From: an uncultured Collinsella sp.
Lineage (GTDB): Bacteria > Actinomycetota > Coriobacteriia > Coriobacteriales > Coriobacteriaceae
DNA: 22,911 nt
Reading direction: 5' to 3'
Assembly (NCBI GenBank): GCA_902494295.1
Contig: CABUSL010000017.1
Span: forward strand, 1 to 22,911
Shown here: positions 6,436 to 13,770 of the stretch, piece by piece
Numbering within the stretch: position 1 is the stretch's first letter
Layout of the letters: each line of letters begins with the position of its first letter
The notes under the pieces: generated by a model
Database searches by the model: none
What the model was told of the DNA's origin: nothing
What the model saw: only the letters and a program-made list of their open reading frames with translations
Program-made: the position numbers and the translations under genes

Positions 6436-8889
6436 CTAGCCGCGGACCTCGCCGTTTACGCCCTTGCACACCTTGGTAACGATCTTCTGGTGCGCCTTTT
6501 CGACCTCTTCGCTGGTAAGCGTGTGGTCGTCGGAGCGATACGTAAGCGCAAAGGCCATGGACTTCTTGCCCGCTCCGATGCGGATGGGATCGCGGTAGAC
6601 GTCGAACAGACGCACATCCTCGAGCAGCTTGCCTCCGGCGCTGGTAATACGGCGCTCAAGATCCTCGCAGGTCACAGTGTTGTCGACCACGATAGAAAGG
6701 TCGTGCTCAACGGCCGGGTACTGCGAGAACTCACGGTAGTTCTCCTGGTTGCGGGCGCCCTTGATCAGCTTGTCCAGGTCGAGCTCAAAGGCAACGACAA
6801 CCTCGTCAATGCCCATAGCCTCGCGCGCCTCGGGGTGAATCTCGCCAACCCAGCCCAGCACGGTACCGCCGGACAGAACCTCGGCGGCGCGACCCGGCTG
6901 CAAGAAGGCATAGCCCTCGCCCTCGACGGGACGGAAGCGAACCTTCTCGATGCGCAGCTGAGCAAGCAGCTCCTCGACAATGCCCTTGCCAAAGAAGAAG
7001 CGCAGCTTACGGTACTTCATGTTCCAGGACTGCTCGCTCCACTGGCCCGAGAGCACGCCCGCCACGGACTTGGTCTCCTTGGGCAGGCTGGCGTTCTCGC
7101 GGCCATGGAACAGGCTGCCGACCTCGTACAGGTGCACGTTGGGCGTGCCGTGGGCCTCGTTGTAGGCCACAGACTGCAGCAGACCCGGCAGCAGCGAGCG
7201 GCGCATCTCGGTCTGCTCGGCCACCAGCGGGTTCATGAGAACCACGGGGCAGCCGCGGCCCTCGGTGGACATACCAATCTTCTCCAGGTCGCCCGGGGCG
7301 GCAAAGCCAAAGGTCGTGGTCTCGTTGAGGCCGCAGGCGCGCAGGATCTCGCCGACCTTACGGGTGAGCTTCTGCTCGCGGGTCAGGCCGCCGATGTGGT
7401 TCTTGGCAGCCGGGATGGTCGCCGTAACGCGGCCCATGCCCCATAGGCGCAGGACCTCCTCGATCAGGTCAATCTCGCGCGGCAGGTCGGGACGGAAGCT
7501 CGGCGGGGTGACCATGAAGTCCTCGCCGTCGCGCTCGACGGTGCAGCCCAGGCGGGTGAGCGAACGCTCGATAAAGTCGGGCTCGATGTCGGCACCGCAG
7601 ATGGCACGCACGCGGGCCAGGCGCAGCTTAATGCTGTCGATGGTCTTGGGCGCGGGGAACACGTCCACATAGCCGGGAGCAACCTCGCCGCCGGCGATCT
7701 CCTCGATCAGCGCGCAGGTAACGTTGGCGACATCCACGCAGCCGGTCTCGTCGACCTGGCGCTCAAAGCGAATGGAGGCGTCGGAGATCAGCGACAGATC
7801 GCGGCTGGTGTGCGAGGTGCGACCGGCGTTGAAGCAGGCGCTCTCGACCATCACGTCGACGGTGTCGTCCTCGATCTCGGAATCCATGCCGCCCATTACG
7901 CCGGCCAGCGCCACGGGACGCTCGCCGTCGGTGATGAGGCCCATACCGGCGTCGAGCACGCGCTCCTCGCCGTCGAGCGTCGTGAACTTCTCGTCCTGCT
8001 GGGCGGCGCGAACCACCACACGACGGTGGCCATCGCGCTCGGCAAAGGTGTCCAGGTCAAAGGCGTGCAGCGGCTGACCGGTGAGCATCATCACATAGTT
8101 GGTGATGTCGACGATGTTGTTGTGCGGGCGCACGCCCAAGGCGTTAAGGCGCTTGACCATCCAGTCGGGCGACGGGCCGACCTTGACGTTGCGCACGATG
8201 CGGGCAACGTAGCGGTCGCACAGGCCCTCGTCAGCGATCTCGACGGAAAGCTCGTCGTCGGTCGCGCGGCCGGCCTCGGCCTTAATGGCGGGCAGCTCAA
8301 CGTGGAAATCGCGGTCGAAGATGGCGCCGGTCTCGCGGGCCATGCCGATCATGGACAGGCAGTCGGGGCGGTTGGGCGTAATCTCGCAGTCGAGCACGGT
8401 ATCACTCGAGCCCACGTACTCGGCAAACGGCATGCCGCAGGGCGTATCCTCGGGCAGGATCATGATGCCGGAGTGGTCGCCGCCCAAGCCGAGCTCGCGC
8501 GCGGAGCAGTTCATGCCCATGGACACGACGCCGCGAAGCTTGCTCTTCTTGATCTTGACGTCGCCGGGAAGCACGGCGCCAATCATGGCCGTGACGATGT
8601 GGTCGCCGGCCTCGAAGTTCTGCGCGCCGCAGACGATCTGCAGCGGAGCGGGGTTGCCGTCGGCGTCGAGGTTCTTGTCACCCACGTCGACCGAGCACAC
8701 ATACATGTGGTCGCTATCGGGGTGCGGGGTCTTGGTGAGCACCTTGGCGGTCACCACGTGGTCGAAGGACTCGCCCACGGTGTCGATCGCCTCGACCTCG
8801 GTGCCGGTGCGGATATATTCGTCCGAAAGGGTCTTGGGATCCTCCGGAATATCGATCATGGTCTTGAGCCAGTCGTAAGAAACACGCAT
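6436..8889 (-). CDS. pheT: Phenylalanine--tRNA ligase beta subunit
   Basis: This is the beta subunit of the alpha2-beta2 enzyme that charges tRNA-Phe; it recognises tRNA and edits mischarged tyrosine. The 817-aa length is usual. The start MRVSYDWLKTMIDIP is the family N-terminus. A tRNA-binding OB-type domain follows (about 40-155, with HPDSDHMYVC and SMGMNCSARELGL). Then come the B3/B4 editing region (RPDCLSMIGMARE onward), B5 and the catalytic-like core. The anticodon-binding FDX-ACB domain ends the protein (about 720-817, YREFSQYPAVEHDLSIVV). An AAGGAG ribosome binding site lies just before the ATG. It is downstream of pheS on the same strand, but a 184-bp gap containing a large palindrome separates them, whereas pheS and pheT are usually almost contiguous. 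Confidence 0.98.
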   Translation of the reverse strand: MRVSYDWLKTMIDIPEDPKTLSDEYIRTGTEVEAIDTVGESFDHVVTAKVLTKTPHPDSDHMYVCSVDVGDKNLDADGNPAPLQIVCGAQNFEAGDHIVTAMIGAVLPGDVKIKKSKLRGVVSMGMNCSARELGLGGDHSGIMILPEDTPCGMPFAEYVGSSDTVLDCEITPNRPDCLSMIGMARETGAIFDRDFHVELPAIKAEAGRATDDELSVEIADEGLCDRYVARIVRNVKVGPSPDWMVKRLNALGVRPHNNIVDITNYVMMLTGQPLHAFDLDTFAERDGHRRVVVRAAQQDEKFTTLDGEERVLDAGMGLITDGERPVALAGVMGGMDSEIEDDTVDVMVESACFNAGRTSHTSRDLSLISDASIRFERQVDETGCVDVANVTCALIEEIAGGEVAPGYVDVFPAPKTIDSIKLRLARVRAICGADIEPDFIERSLTRLGCTVERDGEDFMVTPPSFRPDLPREIDLIEEVLRLWGMGRVTATIPAAKNHIGGLTREQKLTRKVGEILRACGLNETTTFGFAAPGDLEKIGMSTEGRGCPVVLMNPLVAEQTEMRRSLLPGLLQSVAYNEAHGTPNVHLYEVGSLFHGRENASLPKETKSVAGVLSGQWSEQSWNMKYRKLRFFFGKGIVEELLAQLRIEKVRFRPVEGEGYAFLQPGRAAEVLSGGTVLGWVGEIHPEAREAMGIDEVVVAFELDLDKLIKGARNQENYREFSQYPAVEHDLSIVVDNTVTCEDLERRITSAGGKLLEDVRLFDVYRDPIRIGAGKKSMAFALTYRSDDHTLTSEEVEKAHQKIVTKVCKGVNGEVRG

Positions 8890-8972
8890 CTAGCTCTCCT
8901 TTCATACTGAAAGCCTGCGAAGAGATGCAGGTGGAAACTTCAACTTTGTGAACATTCCTTACAAAGCGAGGG

Positions 8973-9065
8973 TTGTCCAAGTGCGGCAGATCGGCCCGAA
9001 AGAGGAGCGCCGCGTACTTTGGTACGCAAGCGACGAATGAGCGCCGAGGTGCCGTGCTTGGGCAA
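8973..9065. repeat. 93-nt long imperfect palindrome between pheS and pheT
   Basis: Outer arms 8973-8988 and 9050-9065 (TTGTCCAAGTGCGGCA against TGCCGTGCTTGGGCAA) pair over 16 positions with two internal mismatches and one wobble. A TCGGC/GCCGA stem (8991-8995, 9043-9047) continues inward. A perfect 6-bp hairpin GCGTAC-TTTG-GTACGC (9012-9027) forms the tip. GAGCGCCG occurs twice as a direct repeat on either side of the tip. There is no T-run on either strand, so it is not a standard terminator. It looks like a REP/MITE-like intergenic element or an RNA processing structure. Confidence 0.6.
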
Positions 9066-9073
9066 GCCGCAGC

Positions 9074-10150
9074 CTAAAATTGGTTCAGGAAGCGCATATC
9101 GCCTGTCATGAGAGTACGCAGGTCGGGCAGATCGTAGCGCAGGGCAGCGACGCGCTCGGCGCCAATACCAAAGGCGAAGCCGGTGTACTTCTCGGGGTCG
9201 ATGCCGCAGTTGATCAGGACGTTGGGGTCGACCATGCCGCAGCCCAAGATCTCGATCCAGCCGCTGTGCTTGCAGAAGTTGCAGCCCTTGCCGCCGCAGA
9301 CGTGGCAGCTCACGTCCACCTCACAGCTGGGCTCGGTGAAGGGGAAGAAGTGCGGGCGGTAACGCGTCTTGCGATCCTCGCCAAACATGCACTTAACAAA
9401 GTAGTCGAGCGTGCCCTTAAGATCGCCAAAGGTGATGCCCTCGTCGACGACCAGGCCCTCGATCTGGTTGAACTGCGGCAGGTGGCAGGCATCGGCTGTG
9501 TCGGGACGGTAGACGGTGCCCGGGCAGATCATGTAGATGGGCGGCTTTTGCGACTCCATGGTGTGGATCTGCACGCCCGAGGTCTGGGTGCGCAGCAGCA
9601 CGTCGGACTCGCCGTGGGCGTGAGCCTCGGGGTGTGCGACGCTGCCGGGGTTGTTGTCGACCACGTAAAAGGTATCGCGGGCCGAGCGGCTCGGGTGATC
9701 CATGGGGGCGTTGAGCGCGGTGAAGTTGTAGTAGGAGGTGTCGACCATGGGGCCGGACTCGACGGTGTAGCCGATGCCGCAGAAGATGTCCTCGGCCTCC
9801 TCGATGATCTGCTTGATCAGGTGCTGGTGGCCGATCTGCGGACGAATGCCCGGCAGCGTGATGTCGACGGCCTCGTGCTCGAGTGCGTGCTTGAGGGCGG
9901 CGGCCTTCATCTCGGTGGTGCGCTCGTCGAGCATGCCCTCGATCAGCTGGCGCATCTCGTTGGCGCGCTTGCCCATCACGGGACGATCCTCGGGGGCGAG
10001 CTTGCCCATCATGCGCATCAGGCCGGTGATGCGACCCTTGCGGCCGAGCAGCTCAACGCGCGCAGCCTCGAGCTTGGCGGCGTCGTCGGCGCCTGCGACG
10101 AGCTCCTTGGCCTCTTCCTCGAGTTTGACCAGATCATCAATCAGACTCAT
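9074..10150 (-). CDS. pheS: Phenylalanine--tRNA ligase alpha subunit
   Basis: This catalytic subunit activates phenylalanine and joins it to tRNA-Phe. The 358-aa protein has the N-terminal coiled-coil (MSLIDDLVKLEEEAKELV, about 1-85) that binds the tRNA body. A class II synthetase core follows: motif 2 around PPIYMICPGTVYRPDTADACHLPQFNQIEGLVVDEG, the FFPFTEPSCEVDV segment, and motif 3 GIGAERVAALRYDLPDLR near the C-terminus. A four-cysteine stretch, CHVCGGKGCNFC, is a family variant seen in many bacteria. The ATG is preceded by AAAGGG. Expression is expected to be controlled by the T-box leader just upstream. A 384-codon plus-strand frame is its antisense shadow. Confidence 0.98.
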   Translation of the reverse strand: MSLIDDLVKLEEEAKELVAGADDAAKLEAARVELLGRKGRITGLMRMMGKLAPEDRPVMGKRANEMRQLIEGMLDERTTEMKAAALKHALEHEAVDITLPGIRPQIGHQHLIKQIIEEAEDIFCGIGYTVESGPMVDTSYYNFTALNAPMDHPSRSARDTFYVVDNNPGSVAHPEAHAHGESDVLLRTQTSGVQIHTMESQKPPIYMICPGTVYRPDTADACHLPQFNQIEGLVVDEGITFGDLKGTLDYFVKCMFGEDRKTRYRPHFFPFTEPSCEVDVSCHVCGGKGCNFCKHSGWIEILGCGMVDPNVLINCGIDPEKYTGFAFGIGAERVAALRYDLPDLRTLMTGDMRFLNQF

Positions 10151-10233
10151 GTCTTCCCTTTCGTCTCTCGCGCATTCGCTTGCCGGGGCGACCGATGCCG
10201 CCTAGCATTGCGAAAACGCGGCCCGGTTCGGTA

Positions 10234-10277
10234 ACAAAAAAACCGTCCTCGGGCATGTGCATTGCCCAAGGACGGTT
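10234..10277 (-). terminator. Regulated terminator hairpin of the T-box leader
   Basis: The minus-strand stem AACCGTCCTTGGGCA (10277-10263) pairs with TGCCCGAGGACGGTT (10255-10241), with a single U-G wobble and a 7-nt loop. The 3' arm runs into seven T residues (10242-10236). Its 5' arm overlaps the region needed for the T-box antiterminator, which is the usual switch arrangement. Confidence 0.9.
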
Positions 10278-10525
10278 GAATTCCGCGGTACCACCTTGTT
10301 TGACCCGGCGGATGTCTGGCCCGCCGCGCCCACTCTTTGCCCTTTGTCGCAAGGCTCACGGCTTCCCTACTGGGGACATCGCCGCCGCTGGCCGCGCGCC
10401 CGTTGAGGTCGCTGCTCGGGAGTGAACGCTTGGCCCTTGCCACCGCAGGAAGGCTTGCAGCCCATGACCTTCCCTCTCTTGCCGGCGACGCGGCGGGCAA
10501 AACCCTCTCCGTCAACGCATTGGGC
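10234..10525 (-). promoter_or_regulatory. T-box riboswitch (tRNA-Phe sensing) upstream of pheST
   Basis: Read on the minus strand, the leader contains the canonical T-box core AAGGTGGTACCGCGGAA (10297 down to 10281), which pairs with the acceptor end of uncharged tRNA. It is followed by a 15-bp terminator stem (10277-10263 with 10255-10241, one wobble) and a U-run. A stem I-like region lies upstream with a distal arm GGAAGG/CCTTCC. A TTC followed by A at 10426-10424 fits the phenylalanine specifier codon. When tRNA-Phe is uncharged the antiterminator should form and pheST is transcribed. The 5' limit is approximate. A TATCCT at 10534-10529 may be the -10 box, but no clear -35 is seen. Confidence 0.92.
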
Positions 10526-10655
10526 TATAGGATACCACATTCTGCGAGCGTATCGCCGCGTTCCGTTTTGTTCGCGCTGGGTACAAGACGGGTAGCTGTG
10601 CAAACTGGCTGTGCGCCCACCCGTGGCGCGCGGCCTGCGAGATTAAGGATATGGT

Positions 10656-12230
10656 ATGGGAAAGAAGCTCGATAAGAAGGCCGAGGCCGCCGTGGCAAAA
10701 GCTGCCAAAGGCATGAAGGCCGACAAGGCCGTCAAGAAGTTCCGCAAGCTCGAGGGCAAGCTGTGGACCCGCGAGTATCTGCTCAAGATTGCCGAGTTCG
10801 ATGGCGCGACGATTGCCCCCGCCAACGGCGCCGCGGCCCGCGCAGATGCTATGGGCACGCTAGCCGGCGAGCACCACAAGCTCCTGACCAGCGAAAAGTC
10901 TGTCGAACTTGTGCGCTCGTTGGCACGCGAGACGGTCGCTGGCGGCAAGATCGACGACCCGCAGCTGCTCGACGAGATTCGCGTGCTCGGCCGCGACCAG
11001 CGCGAGGCAAGCGCCATCCCCACCGAGGAGGCCGAGGCCTGGACCAGGCTCACGTGCGAGGCCGATGCCGTGTGGCACAAGGCCAAGGCGACCAACGACT
11101 GGGCGAGCTTTGAGCCCTATGTGGACAGAATCGTCGGACAGCTTAAGCATCAGGCCGAGCTCATGGACCCCAAGCGCGACCCGTACGATGTGTGGCTCGA
11201 CCAGTACGAGCGCGGCCTTTCCGCCAAGAGCTTCGATGCGTTTTGCGACGAGGTCAAGGCCACGGTCGTGCCGCTCGTGCACGCCATCGGTGAGCGCGGC
11301 CAGCAGCCCGATGCCGACTTTTTGCACGCCCGCGTGCCCGAGGCCGCCCAGCGCGCCATGAGCTTTGACCTGATGAAGCTCGTCGGCCTGGACCTGGACG
11401 ACACCACGCTTGCCTTTACCGAGCACCCGTTTAGCGAGGGCTTTTCGGTGGGCGATGCGCGCATCGCAACGCACATCTACGAGGACGACTGCATCTCCAA
11501 CGTCTACAGCATCATCCACGAGGCTGGACACGCCATGTACGAGCTGGGCGTCAACCCCGCCTATGCGCGCACTTGTCTTGAGGGCGGCACCTCCATGGGC
11601 ATCCACGAGAGCCAGAGCCGCTTTTTCGAGAACACCGTGGGCCGCAGCCGCGCCTTTATGGGACCGCTGCTCGAGGTACTGCGCCGCCACGCGCCCGAGG
11701 TCTACGGCAGCGTGGACGAGGACACGCTCTACCGCGCCGTGAACATCGCGCAGCCGTCGCTGATCCGCACCGAGGCCGACGAGCTCACCTACCCCCTGCA
11801 TATTATGGTGCGCTACCAGATCGAGCGCATGCTGTTTGCCGGCGAGGCCACGGCCAAGGACATCCCCGCGCTTTGGAACCGCCTTATGGATGAGTACCTG
11901 GGCATTCCCGTTCCCGACGACACACACGGCTGCCTGCAGGATACGCACTGGAGCGGCGGCTCGTTTGGCTACTTCCCCACGTATGCGCTGGGTAGCGCCT
12001 ACGATGCCATGTTTGTGCCGGCCATGTGCCGCGACGGTGTCGACCTTACCGGCGCCTGCGCGAGCGGCAATCTGGCGCCCGTCCGAGCCTGGCTGGGCGA
12101 GCACATTTGGCAGTGGGGCCGCGCCAAAGATGCACCGGAACTCATCAAGGGCGCATGCGGCATGGCGTTCGATGCCCGCTACTACTGCAGCTACCTGCAG
12201 GACAAGTTCACCACGCTGTACGAGTTGTAA
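10656..12230 (+). CDS. Carboxypeptidase M32 (thermostable carboxypeptidase Taq family)
   Basis: M32 enzymes are cytoplasmic zinc metallocarboxypeptidases that remove C-terminal amino acids with broad specificity. The 524-aa protein has the zinc site HEAGH (288-292) in IIHEAGHAMYELG and the downstream ligand Glu in GIHESQSRFFEN (HESQ at 317-320). The family motifs DARIATHIYED and LTYPLHIMVRYQIER are also present. Length fits the family (about 500 aa). The N-terminal 25 residues are unusually lysine- and alanine-rich (MGKKLDKKAEAAVAKAAKGMK), which may be a local extension. AAGGA six bases upstream supports the ATG at 10656. The gene stands alone, divergent from pheST and converging on glmM. Confidence 0.95.
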   Translation: MGKKLDKKAEAAVAKAAKGMKADKAVKKFRKLEGKLWTREYLLKIAEFDGATIAPANGAAARADAMGTLAGEHHKLLTSEKSVELVRSLARETVAGGKIDDPQLLDEIRVLGRDQREASAIPTEEAEAWTRLTCEADAVWHKAKATNDWASFEPYVDRIVGQLKHQAELMDPKRDPYDVWLDQYERGLSAKSFDAFCDEVKATVVPLVHAIGERGQQPDADFLHARVPEAAQRAMSFDLMKLVGLDLDDTTLAFTEHPFSEGFSVGDARIATHIYEDDCISNVYSIIHEAGHAMYELGVNPAYARTCLEGGTSMGIHESQSRFFENTVGRSRAFMGPLLEVLRRHAPEVYGSVDEDTLYRAVNIAQPSLIRTEADELTYPLHIMVRYQIERMLFAGEATAKDIPALWNRLMDEYLGIPVPDDTHGCLQDTHWSGGSFGYFPTYALGSAYDAMFVPAMCRDGVDLTGACASGNLAPVRAWLGEHIWQWGRAKDAPELIKGACGMAFDARYYCSYLQDKFTTLYEL

Positions 12231-12332
12231 GGATTGACCGGCACGCCATTGCCAACGCCATCCATGTTGACGCCGATGTCTTGGCAACGTCAGCGAAAAC
12301 GGCCCCGAGCGAGCAAGATGACGTGAAATGAG

Positions 12333-12359
12333 AGGGCGCTGACCTTCTGGTCGCGCCCT
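12333..12359 (+). terminator. Weak hairpin downstream of the M32 carboxypeptidase
   Basis: AGGGCGC (12333-12339) plus GACC pair with GGTC plus GCGCCCT (12353-12359), with one bulged T and a 4-nt loop. Only two T residues follow, so it is at best a weak intrinsic terminator or 3'-end stabiliser. Confidence 0.4.
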
Positions 12360-12407
12360 TGAAATTGAACGTCAGTTTGCCGCTTGGGGCCGTTTGCAGC
12401 GTCGAGC

Positions 12408-12437
12408 AGTTACGCGGTTTGGTAAAACCGCGTAACT
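12408..12437. terminator. Perfect 13-bp hairpin overlapping the glmM stop codon
   Basis: AGTTACGCGGTTT (12408-12420) and AAACCGCGTAACT (12425-12437) form a perfect 13-bp inverted repeat with a GGTA loop. It overlaps the last bases of glmM and lies between two converging genes. Neither strand has a proper T-run after the stem, so a role as bidirectional terminator is likely but not certain. Confidence 0.5.
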
Positions 12438-13767
12438 ATAAAGCCTCGAGTGCGGCGGCGATACGCTTCATGGCGGCGTCGGCAGCTGCTTGGTCGGGGG
12501 CTTCGGCCAAAACGCGGATTACCGACTCAGTTCCGCTCTTGCGCACCAGCACGCGGCCCTCACCCGCCAGCGACGCCTCAGCCTCGGCGATGGCGTTCTG
12601 CACGCCCATGTTCTCGAGCGCGGCGTCCTTATCCGCCACGCGTACAGCAACCTGCGCCTGCGGTAGCAGCTTGCACGGAGCCGTGAGCTGCGAGAGCGTC
12701 TCGCGCTCGGCACGAATCACTTCCATAACGCGCAGCGAGGTCATAATGCCGTCGCCCGTGCGCTCGATATCGCCAAAGATCGTATGACCCGTCTGCTCGC
12801 CGCCCAGGCTGTAGCCGCCCTCGCGCATCTTGGCATACACATGACGGTCACCCACGCCGCTGGTCACGGCGCTTAGGCCGGCAAGCTCCAGCGACTTGAC
12901 CAGGCCAAAGTTGCTGGCGATCGTCGGCACCACGGTACCGCCCGAAAGTCGCCCGTGCTTGTTTAGATACACGCCGCACACGTACAGGATCTGGTCGCCG
13001 TCGACCACACGACCGCGCTCGTCCACGGCCAGGCAGCGGTCGGCATCGCCGTCGTAGGCAAAGCCCACGTCCAGGCCCTGTTCCACCACGTGGCGCTGTA
13101 GGCGCTCCATATGCGTGGAGCCACAATCCACATTGATGTTAAAGCCATCGGGCGCGGCATTGATCACGCGCACATCGGCGCCCAGCGCGTCGAACACCGG
13201 CTTGGCCACCGAGGATGCCGAGCCGTTGGCGCAGTCGAGACCGATCTTGACGCCCTGCAGCGAAAAGTTCGCGCTCGCGATGAGCGAGGCAATATAGCGG
13301 TTGCGACCCTGCATGTAGTCGACTGTGGCGCCGATATGGTTGCCCGTAGCCAGCGGCACCTCGCTTTTGCCATCGATATAGTCCTCGATGAGCTCCAGCA
13401 CGTCCTCGTCCATCTTGAAGCCGTCGCTGTTGACGAGCTTAATACCGTTATCGCAAAACGGGTTGTGGCTCGCGCTGATCATAATGCCGCAATCGAAGCA
13501 GCCCTCCACGGTCTGATGCGCCACGCCCGGCGTCGGGATCACGTGCAGCATGTAGGCGTCCGCGCCGCTCGCGACCAAGCCGCTCACCAGCGCCGCCTCG
13601 AACATGTAGCTCGAACGGCGCGTGTCCTTGCCCACGATCACGCGCGCCTTAGCACTGCGGTTGGCACCGTAATACCAGCCCACAAAGCGGCCGATCTTGT
13701 ACGCATGCTCTACCGTCAGCCCAACGTTGGCCTCACCGCGAAAGCCGTCGGTGCCAAAGTACTTCAT
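12436..13767 (-). CDS. glmM: Phosphoglucosamine mutase
   Basis: GlmM interconverts glucosamine-6-phosphate and glucosamine-1-phosphate on the way to UDP-GlcNAc for peptidoglycan and glycans; it is cytoplasmic. The 443-aa chain has the KYFGTDGFRGEAN start and the active-site loop MISASHNP with the phosphoserine at S100. It also has the Mg2+ site DGDADRC and, near the C-terminus, the phosphate-binding segment VLVRKSGTESVIRVL. All four phosphohexomutase domains are present. The TDGFRG and RKSGTES signatures favour GlmM over phosphomannomutase. It starts only 3 bp after the stop of the upstream DUF4012 gene, and its ribosome binding site (AGGATAAG) lies inside that gene's end, so translation is probably coupled. 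Confidence 0.95.
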   Translation of the reverse strand: MKYFGTDGFRGEANVGLTVEHAYKIGRFVGWYYGANRSAKARVIVGKDTRRSSYMFEAALVSGLVASGADAYMLHVIPTPGVAHQTVEGCFDCGIMISASHNPFCDNGIKLVNSDGFKMDEDVLELIEDYIDGKSEVPLATGNHIGATVDYMQGRNRYIASLIASANFSLQGVKIGLDCANGSASSVAKPVFDALGADVRVINAAPDGFNINVDCGSTHMERLQRHVVEQGLDVGFAYDGDADRCLAVDERGRVVDGDQILYVCGVYLNKHGRLSGGTVVPTIASNFGLVKSLELAGLSAVTSGVGDRHVYAKMREGGYSLGGEQTGHTIFGDIERTGDGIMTSLRVMEVIRAERETLSQLTAPCKLLPQAQVAVRVADKDAALENMGVQNAIAEAEASLAGEGRVLVRKSGTESVIRVLAEAPDQAAADAAMKRIAAALEAL

Positions 13768-13770
13768 ATC

